Shown in pieces: positions 1 through 7,196 of a DNA stretch of 10,790 bases. A program made the translations under genes and the position numbers. The stretch is from an uncultured Armatimonadota bacterium. GTDB lineage: Bacteria; Armatimonadota; UBA5829; DTJY01. Each line of letters opens with the position of its first letter. Positions within the stretch are counted from its first letter, which is position 1. The notes beneath the pieces are model-generated. The model saw nothing but the letters and a program-made list of their open reading frames with translations. It was not told the DNA's origin and ran no database searches. The stretch covers positions 1 to 10,790 of the forward strand of contig CALNCU010000020.1 of assembly GCA_937875395.1 (NCBI GenBank), given 5' to 3'.

Positions 1-1
1 A

Positions 2-247
2 GATATAAAGCCGTTATTCGATAATGTAAACGCGTTAACGTTCATTCGTAATCAGGTAGGATGCCATTTCAATGTTGAAGGCTCTGATATCTCAGATAGT
101 GATGTTCTTCAGTTTGGACAATCGACCGTAGAATTTGTTTCGGCGCTAATCTGTCCAGAATGTGGAAGTCTTGCCAGGCGTAAGAAAGCTGACCACTTCA
201 CTTGCCAATGTGGTAAAATTGAGCTAAGACCCATAGAGCGCCCATAG
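2..247 (+). CDS. C-terminal fragment of an unidentified protein ending in a zinc-ribbon-like motif
   Basis: The reading frame is open from the window edge to a TAG at 245-247, giving the last 81 residues of a gene that begins outside. The end carries CPECG, then 13 residues later CQCG, a four-Cys arrangement like a small zinc ribbon (seen). Just before it is a polar segment with RNQVGCHFN. I do not recognise the family firmly. Only 18 bases separate it from the methyltransferase gene, so the two are probably co-transcribed. Large ATPases with Cys-rich tails do accompany Mod/Res-like operons, but no ATPase motif lies inside this fragment, so that idea is inference only. The N-terminal part is needed to name it. 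Confidence 0.7.
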   Translation, partial: DIKPLFDNVNALTFIRNQVGCHFNVEGSDISDSDVLQFGQSTVEFVSALICPECGSLARRKKADHFTCQCGKIELRPIERP

Positions 248-265
248 TTTTTGAGGAATTGGTAA

Positions 266-1930
266 ATGCCCAAACATACAAAACTTGAATTAACATGGAT
301 AGGGAAAGAGAACCGGCCAAGGCTGGAGCCCAGGATTTTACTAGAGGATCCTGAGCTGTCCTACCATGCCCCACACCGTGTTTCCGGTAACGATATATTT
401 GATAATCGACTGATATTTGGCGATAACCTGTTGGCACTCAAAGCGCTGGAACAGGAGTATGCAGGCAAGATCAAGTGCATCTTCATTGATCCACCATTCA
501 ATACTGGAGCAGCTTGGGAACATTACGAAGATGGCCTAGAACACTCTATTTGGCTTACACTTATGCGGAGTAGACTCGAGTGTCTACAAAAGCTACTGGC
601 GCAAGATGGTTTGATATTCGTTCAGATTGATTATAGAGAAGGCGCCCGGCTAAAACTGGTACTTGATGAAATATTCGGTCAGGATTGCTTTAAGAACGAG
701 ATTATCGTAAGGCGTGGAACAAAGAACGTTCAGTCCCAATTTGAGACAATTGATTCACTTGCTACTGGGCATGATACCATATATTTATACTCTAAACAAC
801 CATCTACACGCATGTCAAAGCTGCAGGCGATTGATGATGTAAGTGACCCAGGGAAATGGGATACATTTTGGCGGGGAACAGATCGGCCAAGTATGAGATA
901 TCGGCTATTTGGCATTAAACCGGAAAAGGGTCAATGGCGATGGAGTGAGGAACGTGGACAACGGGCTAAGCGCAACTATGAGGAGTATCAACAAGAATTT
1001 GAATCATTCATGAGTCTTGATGATTTCTATGCTCTTCGCATGCAAGAGACGGGAGTGAAGACAGATTTTGTGCGACTTGGGCCAGAAGGTACTGTACAGT
1101 ATTATGTCCCTCCACGCAACTATAAAATACTCTCTGATGTATGGATGGATATTCGTACTTCAGGTAAGGTTACAGACTTTCAGCACGAGAAGCATGAGGA
1201 TTTGCTCGAACGTGTAATAAGATGGTCTACTCGACGTGGTGACCTAGTCCTCGATTCCTTCGCCGGTTCTGGCACGACGGGCGCAGTCGCCCATAAGATG
1301 GGCCGTAAGTGGATCATGGTGGAGTTGGGTGAACATTGCCATACTCATATCATTCCTCGTCTCAGAAAAGTTATTGATGGTGAAGATTCTGGCGGTATCA
1401 CAAAAGCATCCAATTGGAAAGGTGGAGGAGGATTCAGATACTTCCGTCTGGCACCATCCCTGCTTGAAAAAGATAAGTGGGGCAACTGGGTTATCAGCAA
1501 GGAATATAATGCAGAAATGCTTTCGGAAGCTGTGTGTAAACACGAAGGTTTTACATACGCTCCAAGTGATACCATATATTGGCAGCATGGGCATTCAACG
1601 GAGCAGGACTTCATCTATGTAACTACGCAGGAGTTAAGCCGTAATCAATTTGTACAGATTAGTGAAGAAGTTGGGGAAGACAGAACCCTACTCTTATGTT
1701 GCACAGCCTTCCGTGCCAACCCGGATGAGTTTGCAAATCTTACAATCAAGAAAATACCTAAGGCAGTATTAGGCAAATGTGAGTTTGGCCATGATGATTA
1801 CAGCCTACAAATAGCCAATCTGCCAATTGCGCCGGAGGAAATTACGTTGGATCAGCCATCTTCCAGAGGTAAGTGTAAGGATATTGCTAATGCAGAATTA
1901 CCACTCTTTGAAGATGAGGTAGCCAAATGA
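266..1930 (+). CDS. Type III-like DNA methyltransferase (Mod), beta-class amino-MTase
   Basis: This 554-residue protein should transfer a methyl group from S-adenosylmethionine to an exocyclic amino group in DNA, most likely N6 of adenine, and so protect host DNA from the partner nuclease. The catalytic motif IV is DPPF at residues 75-78 (IDPPFNTG). The AdoMet-binding motif I, FAGSGTT, is at 332-338. Motif IV preceding motif I is the beta-class order used by type III Mod subunits. The roughly 180 residues between the motifs, around 150-315, are the probable target recognition region. The start is supported by GAGGA at 253-257, 8 bases upstream of the ATG. The stop overlaps the start of the helicase-nuclease gene by 4 bp, implying translational coupling and a Mod-Res complex. 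The target sequence cannot be read from the protein. An N4-cytosine specificity is not excluded. Confidence 0.9.
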   Translation: MPKHTKLELTWIGKENRPRLEPRILLEDPELSYHAPHRVSGNDIFDNRLIFGDNLLALKALEQEYAGKIKCIFIDPPFNTGAAWEHYEDGLEHSIWLTLMRSRLECLQKLLAQDGLIFVQIDYREGARLKLVLDEIFGQDCFKNEIIVRRGTKNVQSQFETIDSLATGHDTIYLYSKQPSTRMSKLQAIDDVSDPGKWDTFWRGTDRPSMRYRLFGIKPEKGQWRWSEERGQRAKRNYEEYQQEFESFMSLDDFYALRMQETGVKTDFVRLGPEGTVQYYVPPRNYKILSDVWMDIRTSGKVTDFQHEKHEDLLERVIRWSTRRGDLVLDSFAGSGTTGAVAHKMGRKWIMVELGEHCHTHIIPRLRKVIDGEDSGGITKASNWKGGGGFRYFRLAPSLLEKDKWGNWVISKEYNAEMLSEAVCKHEGFTYAPSDTIYWQHGHSTEQDFIYVTTQELSRNQFVQISEEVGEDRTLLLCCTAFRANPDEFANLTIKKIPKAVLGKCEFGHDDYSLQIANLPIAPEEITLDQPSSRGKCKDIANAELPLFEDEVAK

Positions 1931-4575
1931 GCCGTATAGTCAACGGTATCTCTCAGCGTCTCAGCTTGCGTGCACCGCAAAGAGACTCCTTGGAGATTCT
2001 TGAAAGAGTTGTAGGCCTGATTGGGCCATCTAAAGATCAGGATGTTGACAGGGCGCTTGAGCTTATAGCATCAGAGTTTCCAACCGTAGAATCATTTGAG
2101 CGCAATTTCCCATCCTTGTGCTTTGCGTTGGCAACAGGTGTTGGAAAAACACGTCTTATGGGGGCGTTCATCGCTTACCTTCATCAGGCTAAAGGGATAC
2201 AACACTTCTTCGTACTTGCACCGAACCTTACTATTTATAACAAGCTAGTCGGCGATTTTACCCCTGGGAACCCAAAGTACGTGCTTCAGGGAATTGCAGA
2301 GTTTGCCCAGACTCCGCCAGAGATCATCACTGGTGATAACTATGAGAGCGGCAGGGGTGTAAGAAGTCAAAACCTCTTCGGCGATGATGCAGTACACATA
2401 AATATCTTTAACATATCTAAAATTAACTCGGAAGTACGCGGAGGAAATGCCCCCAGAATTAAACGTCTGTCGGAATATATTGGTCAGAGCTACTTTGATT
2501 ATCTTGCCGGGCTTGATGATTTGGTATTGTTGATGGATGAATCCCACCGGTACCGTGCATCCGCAGGAATACGTGCGATTAATGAATTAAAGCCTATTCT
2601 CGGTTTGGAACTTACGGCAACTCCTCAGATTGATTCGGCAAGCGGCCCAATACTATTCAAAAATGTAATATACAGCTATCCTCTGTCTGTGGCCATAACT
2701 GATGGATTTGTGAAGGAACCGGCGGTTGCAACGCGTGAAAACTTTAACGCTGCAAATTATACGCCGGAGCAGTTAGAGAAGCTCAAGCTGGAGGATGGCG
2801 TTCGCATACACGAAGACACCAAAGTTGAGTTGGAGGTATATGCTCGCCAGAATGGTATTGAAATTGTCAAACCGTTTATGCTGGTTGTAGCACAGGATAC
2901 TTCCCATGCAGATGCTCTTCAAGCTCTAATGAAAAGCGATGGTTTTTTCGAGGGTAGATATAAGAACAGGGTTATCACTGTCCACTCTAACCAGAAAGGC
3001 GATGAAAGGGATGAAGTTGTCGAACGTCTGCTTCAAGTTGAAAGCGCTGATGAGCCGACGGAGATAGTCATCCACGTGAACAAGTTGAAGGAAGGTTGGG
3101 ACGTGACTAACCTCTATACAATTGTTCCACTCAGAGCTGCGAAGGCAGAGATACTGGTGCATCAGACAATTGGACGTGGATTGCGTCTGCCATACGGGAA
3201 GCGAACCGGGGTTTCTGCGGTTGACCGACTGACCATTGTGGCGCATGATAAATTCCAGGCCATCATTGATGAGGCGAATAATCCTGATTCCATCATTCGC
3301 ACAGGTGTTGTCATTGGCAGAGATATATCTCCTGATAGTCGCCAAGTAGTTGAGGTTAAACCCAATTTTGAAACGAAAGTCTCACCTGTGGAATCTTCAA
3401 ACCATCCACAAACTGAGTTGATGTTCGAAACCGAAGCTGAACAGAATGCGGCAGCGACCACACTTGAGGTAATAAGGCGATATGAGAGATTGCCAAATTC
3501 ATCTAATCTCCGTTCGCCTGAGGTGCAGGCGGAGATTGTGCGTGAGGTTAAGGCCATCTATACACCAGTTCAAGGCCTATTGGATGAGGTTGCCAAGCAA
3601 CCAAGCATTGAAAGTATAGTTGCAAAAACGGTGGATTTGTTCATCGAAAATTCAATAGATATCCCTCGCATAATCGTGGTTCCAACAGGTGAGGTAATAT
3701 CAGGTTTCCATGATTTTGATATTGATTGCAGTAATATTCGCCCACAACCTGTCGCAAAAGATATCCTGATCCATATGCTACAGACGAACCAGCGTGCTTC
3801 TCTAATAAGTGGTAACGGCATTGTTGCCGAAAAGAGGCCTGAAGACTATCTGGTTAAAGCGCTCATGGATTTCGATGATATCAGCTATGATAATCATGCT
3901 GATTTACTATATAAGCTAGTTGGACAAATGGTTCAGCACCTGAACTCGTATTTGTCAGGTGAAGATGAATTACTCAACGTTATTCAATATCATCAGCGCT
4001 CTCTGGCAGATTTCATCCACACACAAATGCAGGCCCACTATTGGGAGCGATCTACTGGTTACAAAGCGCATGTAAGTAAAGGCTTTGTTACGCTACGCCC
4101 AAATAGCTTTGCTGCCTCAGCTGGTGAGAGCATAAGGCCTTTCCGTGCTCCAGTCAGCGATCAACTCTATATGAGGGGTATGCTGTTTGGCGGATTTATC
4201 CGGTGTCTGTACCCAGTGCAAAAGTTTGATAATGATACAGAACGCCGATTTGCAATGCTTCTGGAGGATGATAGAGAAGTTCGCAAATGGTTCAAGCCTG
4301 CAAGGGGACAATTCCGAATTGAATATCAAAATGCGCATTTGTATGAGCCGGATTTTGTAGTGGAGACAGATACGTGTAAGCTCATCTGCGAAACCAAACG
4401 AGCATCGGACTTGGAAGATTCGGAAGTACAGGCTAAAGCTCATGCGGCCATTCACTGGTGTGAGTATGCGACGACACATGAGTTAGAACATGGCGGCAAG
4501 CCGTGGAAGTATCTCCTGATTCCGCATGATGCTGTGACAGCCAGCGCTACGTTGCAGAGCCTGATATCATGCTAG
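1927..4575 (+). CDS. Type III-like restriction subunit (Res): SF2 helicase with PD-(D/E)XK nuclease
   Basis: This 882-residue protein is the probable cleavage partner of the adjacent methyltransferase. Helicase motifs are plain: Walker A ATGVGKT at residues 69-75, DESH at 204-207 (motif II), TATP at 230-233 (motif III), and QTIGRGLR at 413-420 (motif VI). Near the C-terminus a PD-(D/E)XK nuclease signature is visible: EPDF with Asp809, followed by ETK (Glu822, Lys824). It would use ATP to move along or signal on DNA and cut unmodified sites. It is somewhat shorter than classical EcoP1/EcoP15 Res proteins (about 970 residues), so it is a relative rather than a close copy. The start overlaps the Mod stop as ATGA, with GAGGT at 1916-1920 as ribosome binding site. 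All key catalytic residues look intact. Confidence 0.9.
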   Translation: MSRIVNGISQRLSLRAPQRDSLEILERVVGLIGPSKDQDVDRALELIASEFPTVESFERNFPSLCFALATGVGKTRLMGAFIAYLHQAKGIQHFFVLAPNLTIYNKLVGDFTPGNPKYVLQGIAEFAQTPPEIITGDNYESGRGVRSQNLFGDDAVHINIFNISKINSEVRGGNAPRIKRLSEYIGQSYFDYLAGLDDLVLLMDESHRYRASAGIRAINELKPILGLELTATPQIDSASGPILFKNVIYSYPLSVAITDGFVKEPAVATRENFNAANYTPEQLEKLKLEDGVRIHEDTKVELEVYARQNGIEIVKPFMLVVAQDTSHADALQALMKSDGFFEGRYKNRVITVHSNQKGDERDEVVERLLQVESADEPTEIVIHVNKLKEGWDVTNLYTIVPLRAAKAEILVHQTIGRGLRLPYGKRTGVSAVDRLTIVAHDKFQAIIDEANNPDSIIRTGVVIGRDISPDSRQVVEVKPNFETKVSPVESSNHPQTELMFETEAEQNAAATTLEVIRRYERLPNSSNLRSPEVQAEIVREVKAIYTPVQGLLDEVAKQPSIESIVAKTVDLFIENSIDIPRIIVVPTGEVISGFHDFDIDCSNIRPQPVAKDILIHMLQTNQRASLISGNGIVAEKRPEDYLVKALMDFDDISYDNHADLLYKLVGQMVQHLNSYLSGEDELLNVIQYHQRSLADFIHTQMQAHYWERSTGYKAHVSKGFVTLRPNSFAASAGESIRPFRAPVSDQLYMRGMLFGGFIRCLYPVQKFDNDTERRFAMLLEDDREVRKWFKPARGQFRIEYQNAHLYEPDFVVETDTCKLICETKRASDLEDSEVQAKAHAAIHWCEYATTHELEHGGKPWKYLLIPHDAVTASATLQSLISC

Positions 4576-4612
4576 TTGCACCGGTGAGTTAAATAACTTG
4601 AAAGGGCTAACA

Positions 4613-5197
4613 ATGATGAGTTTGAATGCATGGTATTGTGACATATTCATTGATATGGCCGGAGGTATTGATAGTGAATCCAATCTGCCAGTACCTTGGT
4701 TTGCAAAAAATATCTGGCATGAACTACAGTGGAGTGGGTATGTTGGTGCTTGCCAGAATCGGACCAACCAGCTTGTGTTTGGGCTAAACCTGGAATTCAC
4801 AGCTACTTGGCGCAGGATTAGACCTCAGCTTCATACTGGTACGTTGGAACGTCTGTTTAGTTCACTCTCTAATACAGAATGGCATTGGTACGGCAGACCC
4901 GGATATCCTTGCCGAAATTCTGACACAATGATCCTTTGTCCACCCATGTCGATTGCTGAGGTAGATATCCCCCAGTGGCTAACTGAACTGGATGATATAC
5001 TATCACATAGGCGCAATTGGCCTAATGGCCGGTTTATGCGACCGCAAATGCAGATTATGCGATGTGTCGGAAGAGCATCATTTGATGAATCTGAGGCAGA
5101 GATAAGGTCGAGGATAGAGCACTTCATGCTTGACATACAGCCCATAATTTCTGTTTTTCATGGCAGTCGTGCTACTAATGAAATCAGCCATGACTAA
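4613..5197 (+). CDS. Uncharacterised Trp-rich protein between Res and the HEPN gene
   Basis: I do not recognise this 194-residue protein. It is rich in Trp and aromatic residues (WYCDIF, WHELQW, EWHWYG, RRNWPNG), has no membrane segment or signal peptide, and ends in an acidic helical-looking segment. An upstream TTG at 4598 keeps the frame open, but the ATG at 4613 is preferred because AAAGGG at 4601-4606 sits 6 bases before it. The gene starts 37 bases after the Res stop and its 3' end overlaps the next gene, so it belongs to the same transcript. It lacks the GSxxxG...D-x-D signature of MNT nucleotidyltransferase antitoxins. It could be a structural or specificity accessory, or a partner that holds the HEPN protein in check. 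Neither role is shown by the sequence. Confidence 0.7.
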   Translation: MMSLNAWYCDIFIDMAGGIDSESNLPVPWFAKNIWHELQWSGYVGACQNRTNQLVFGLNLEFTATWRRIRPQLHTGTLERLFSSLSNTEWHWYGRPGYPCRNSDTMILCPPMSIAEVDIPQWLTELDDILSHRRNWPNGRFMRPQMQIMRCVGRASFDESEAEIRSRIEHFMLDIQPIISVFHGSRATNEISHD

Positions 5198-5873
5198 ATC
5201 TATAGGCTGCAAAAATGATTTGTTACTTCTCAAAATGCAAATCAGAAGCTTTACTCGCCTCTTATGCTCATTGAATGAGAATATCGCATTGGAGTTCGAA
5301 GGTGCAGGAAAGGTACGAGCGAGGTTCGAGAATACACCATTAGATGATGATACTGATCCTGTATGGATTAGCTGTGAATTCGATCAGTTAGCTAATGAGT
5401 TCTTTGAAGCTCATGATCATCAGTTTTGGGTTTTAGGCGGCTTTCTTGTTACCATAATCTCTTGGCTAGATGACACAGCATTGAGGTATCTTGATTGCAA
5501 GAAACATTCTGACTTCGCCTTATTTGTTACTAAGACTTGTAATCAATCTCCTGTAATGCATAAAGAACCATCTATGAGTAAAAGTATTACCAATCTGCTT
5601 GCAGATAAGCAACCTGATCTTTGTAAGCGAATATTAAACTGGAGAGAATTACGCAACCGTTTTACACATTCTAATGGTGTAGTAGTTAGCGGTGAGCTTA
5701 GATCAGAGTTATCGTCCATACTTAAGGTGGAATTCGATCCTAACTGTCGTATGATTTTAACAAAAACCCTTTGCCAGCATATGCTTGAAGATGTTGAGTC
5801 TGCCTTGATGAGTATTATAAAAGGTGTACCGCTAAGAGAAACATTCAATGCAAGTAGTAATTTTCTATCTTAG
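5160..5873 (+). CDS. HEPN-motif protein, candidate RNase effector
   Basis: This protein is mostly helical in appearance and carries RNRFTH at residues 165-170, within NWRELRNRFTHSNG. That is the R-x4-H catalytic motif of HEPN domains, with the polar residue (Asn) usual directly after the Arg. HEPN proteins are commonly metal-independent RNases in toxin-antitoxin, abortive infection and CRISPR effector systems, so RNA cleavage after phage sensing is a reasonable inference. The gene overlaps the preceding one. Starts at 5160, 5178 and 5190 are all possible (overlaps of 38, 20 and 8 bases), none has a good Shine-Dalgarno, and translational coupling is likely. The longest form is listed. Non-catalytic HEPN scaffold proteins exist too, so activity is not certain. 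Confidence 0.75.
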   Translation: MAVVLLMKSAMTKSIGCKNDLLLLKMQIRSFTRLLCSLNENIALEFEGAGKVRARFENTPLDDDTDPVWISCEFDQLANEFFEAHDHQFWVLGGFLVTIISWLDDTALRYLDCKKHSDFALFVTKTCNQSPVMHKEPSMSKSITNLLADKQPDLCKRILNWRELRNRFTHSNGVVVSGELRSELSSILKVEFDPNCRMILTKTLCQHMLEDVESALMSIIKGVPLRETFNASSNFLS

Positions 5874-5891
5874 CTGGTGTTCAATATATAA

Positions 5892-5924
5892 CCATGGCTA
5901 GCGAATTATATATGCAAGCCATGG
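5892..5924. repeat. Inverted repeat CCATGGCT-N17-AGCCATGG in an intergenic gap
   Basis: Two perfect 8-base arms flank a 17-base AT-rich loop in the 129 bases between the HEPN gene and the HARE/GIY-YIG gene. Each arm contains the self-complementary CCATGG. There is no T-run after the right arm, so it is not a classical intrinsic terminator. It could be a regulator site for the downstream gene or an RNA hairpin that sets the boundary between two transcripts. Confidence 0.5.
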
Positions 5925-6002
5925 CAGTAGTTGTTCCCGTCGCTTGGGGCAAAACGTACTACGAGGCTTTTAGTTAGATATTTGCTTTTGAAAGGATATA
6001 CT

Positions 6003-6782
6003 ATGGCAAGTGATATGAAGTGGAAAGATGCAATAGAAAAGGTCCTTAAGCAGGCAGGCACTTCAATGCACTACAAAGATATCGCTGATCAGATCAATGC
6101 TCTTGGGCTGAGAAAGAGTCTTGGTGCGACCCCTGCGGCAACCGTTAACTCGATGATAGTGACTTCAATTAGTGATCAGGGTGATAATTCGCCATTTATC
6201 AAGACAGGCAAGGGTGAATATATATTAAGAGCCGTAGAAAAAGAATCGCCTAAGCTGCAAAATGTAGATATGTCGGGGGATGAGGCTCAATACGACATCA
6301 TTACCTCATTTGGTATGTTTTGGCGTAGAGGCTTAGTACAATGGAAAAGAACGCCCCGTATCCTGGGTGTTCAACAGTTAGGAGCAAAATCCGTTGACTT
6401 TAGCAATCAACAAGGGATTTAACTTCTCTATGATAGACGTGAAGTAGTATACGTTGGCCGTGCGACTGATAGGCCAATAGGCGTGCGCCTTTATGAGCAC
6501 ACACTTGATCGACTCGCTACACGGTGGGATAGGTTTTCGTGGTTCGGGCTCCTTCCGGTTTCAAATGAAGGTAACCTTCTACCTATGCCTGATCAATATC
6601 AGTCAAGGTATCTGATTCCTGCGCTAGAAGCACTTTTGATTGAAGCACTAGAACCACGTCAGAACAGGAAACGTGGCGATGATCTCACCGCCGCCGAGTA
6701 TTTCCAAAAAGCAGATCCGGCAGTCGAAAAAGAGCAACTCAAAAATTTGATTGATTCTATCTCGGATGGTACCTTCTCATGA
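6003..6782 (+). pseudogene. HARE-HTH plus GIY-YIG nuclease gene, broken by a TAA at codon 140
   Basis: The frame encodes an N-terminal HARE-type winged helix (about residues 5-76) that would bind DNA. A linker with WRRGLVQWKRTPRILG follows, then a GIY-YIG nuclease domain. The nuclease reads QQGI, stop, LLYD...VVYVGRA: the TAA at 6420-6422 replaces the Tyr of GIY, one base from TAT or TAC. The second motif Y150-V-G152, the following Arg153, and the C-terminal LEALLIEALEP...N region with the expected Glu are all in frame up to TGA at 6780. Without the stop the protein would be 259 residues. The ATG at 6003 is chosen because AAAGG lies at 5991-5995. As written, translation gives a 139-residue HTH-only product. 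No convincing start re-enters the nuclease half. Confidence 0.85.
6420..6422 (+). other. In-frame premature stop at the catalytic Tyr codon of GIY
   Basis: Upstream frame ...CAA CAA GGG ATT TAA CTT CTC TAT GAT... continues without shift into the GIY-YIG core. TAA is used as a true terminator elsewhere in the window (5195-5197 and 9486-9488), so recoding is unlikely. A nonsense mutation or a read error explains it best. Confidence 0.85.
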
Positions 6783-6853
6783 TAGATGTGCCCTTATCTG
6801 AAGTCGCTAGTCGCCCATCTCCATTTCCTTTCACGGGTCTTGGAGCTTCATGA
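6779..6853 (+). CDS. Tiny 24-codon frame overlapping the GIY-YIG stop
   Basis: An ATGA overlap starts a frame reading MIDVPLSEVASRPSPFPF and six more residues before TGA at 6851. The overlap style matches the Mod/Res junction, so this may be the N-terminal stump of a former next gene, cut off where the non-coding region begins. It has no good ribosome binding site of its own. It may equally be chance. Confidence 0.25.
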   Translation: MIDVPLSEVASRPSPFPFTGLGAS

Positions 6854-6888
6854 AATAGAATGATGGGGGATTGTCACGCTCTGGGAGT

Positions 6889-6907
6889 CCCCCGGCATAG
6901 CCGGGGG
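6889..6907. repeat. GC-rich hairpin CCCCCGGC-ATA-GCCGGGGG
   Basis: A perfect 8-bp stem with a 3-base loop is followed by TTT at 6908-6910. It could terminate transcription of the defence operon, whose last frame ends 36 bases upstream, although the T-run is short. The tight palindrome also resembles REP or IS200/IS605-type end hairpins. No transposase and no second copy is present. Confidence 0.6.
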
Positions 6908-6991
6908 TTTACCTTATATCTCTATCAACAATCTCCTAATAGAGGTTTGATGGGGAACCTGACTGTATCTTGGGAGGTATCGCGCACGGTT

Positions 6992-7057
6992 GTATGCTTT
7001 ATTACCACCTGCATCCTGGCCCATACGCAGGATGCACATCTTTATTGGATAGCATAC
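6992..7057. repeat. Nested inverted repeat (7-bp outer, 8-bp inner stem)
   Basis: The outer arms are GTATGCT (6992-6998) and AGCATAC (7051-7057). The inner arms are GCATCCTG (7011-7018) and CAGGATGC (7028-7035) around a 9-base loop. Both are perfect and concentric, so the 66 bases could fold as one long interrupted hairpin in DNA or RNA. No T-run follows on either strand. The function is unknown. Confidence 0.5.
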
Positions 7058-7176
7058 GCACAGGTTTGGCGAGTATTTTTCGTCCACGTAAAGCCTTTAC
7101 GGGTACATTTTCGATCACTATTTCTGCGTATTGTTCGGAATAAAACACGTCCCCGCTCCCATTTTTCCCTCGTGAA

Positions 7177-7196
7177 AAGGCTCCTTTGGGAGCCTT
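7177..7196 (-). terminator. Intrinsic terminator of the integrase remnant (minus strand)
   Basis: On the minus strand AAGGCTCC, loop CAAA, GGAGCCTT form an 8-bp stem running into TTTT (7178-7175). It overlaps the stop codon of the recombinase remnant (7195-7197), exactly where a terminator for that gene is expected. On the plus strand the tail is only AATT, so it works poorly in that direction. Confidence 0.65.

Larger units (their letters stand above)
6854..7194. other. Gene-free stretch with hairpins at the edge of the defence cluster
   Basis: I see no credible protein here. The frame from 6860 to 7198 gives a peptide with no recognisable family and is read straight through a palindrome. 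The stretch contains a strong GC hairpin (6889-6907), a nested inverted repeat (6992-7057), a short palindrome CGTAAAGCCTTTACG (7087-7101) and a terminator for the opposite strand. Its position between an operon end and an integrase remnant suggests mobile-element debris. No tRNA or attachment-site duplicate is evident. Confidence 0.5.

Noticed and set aside
1244..1614. Open frames inside Mod on both strands (for example 1244-1594 and 1345-1614 minus, 1329-1622 plus)
   Set aside because: They are shadows of the methyltransferase gene without motifs or ribosome binding sites.
2926..3557. Minus-strand frames of 131-139 codons inside Res
   Set aside because: They lie opposite well-conserved helicase motifs, including motif VI, and have no recognisable domains.
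4613..5873. Classical MNT/HEPN toxin-antitoxin pair
   Set aside because: The partner gene lacks the nucleotidyltransferase signature, so only the HEPN half fits.
6420..6422. Stop codon recoding or programmed readthrough
   Set aside because: TAA is a normal stop for other genes here (5195-5197, 9486-9488), and the context TAAC shows no known readthrough signal. A nonsense mutation or base error is simpler.
6889..6907. CRISPR repeat
   Set aside because: The palindrome looks like the stem of some CRISPR repeats, but it occurs once in the window, with no spacers and no cas genes.
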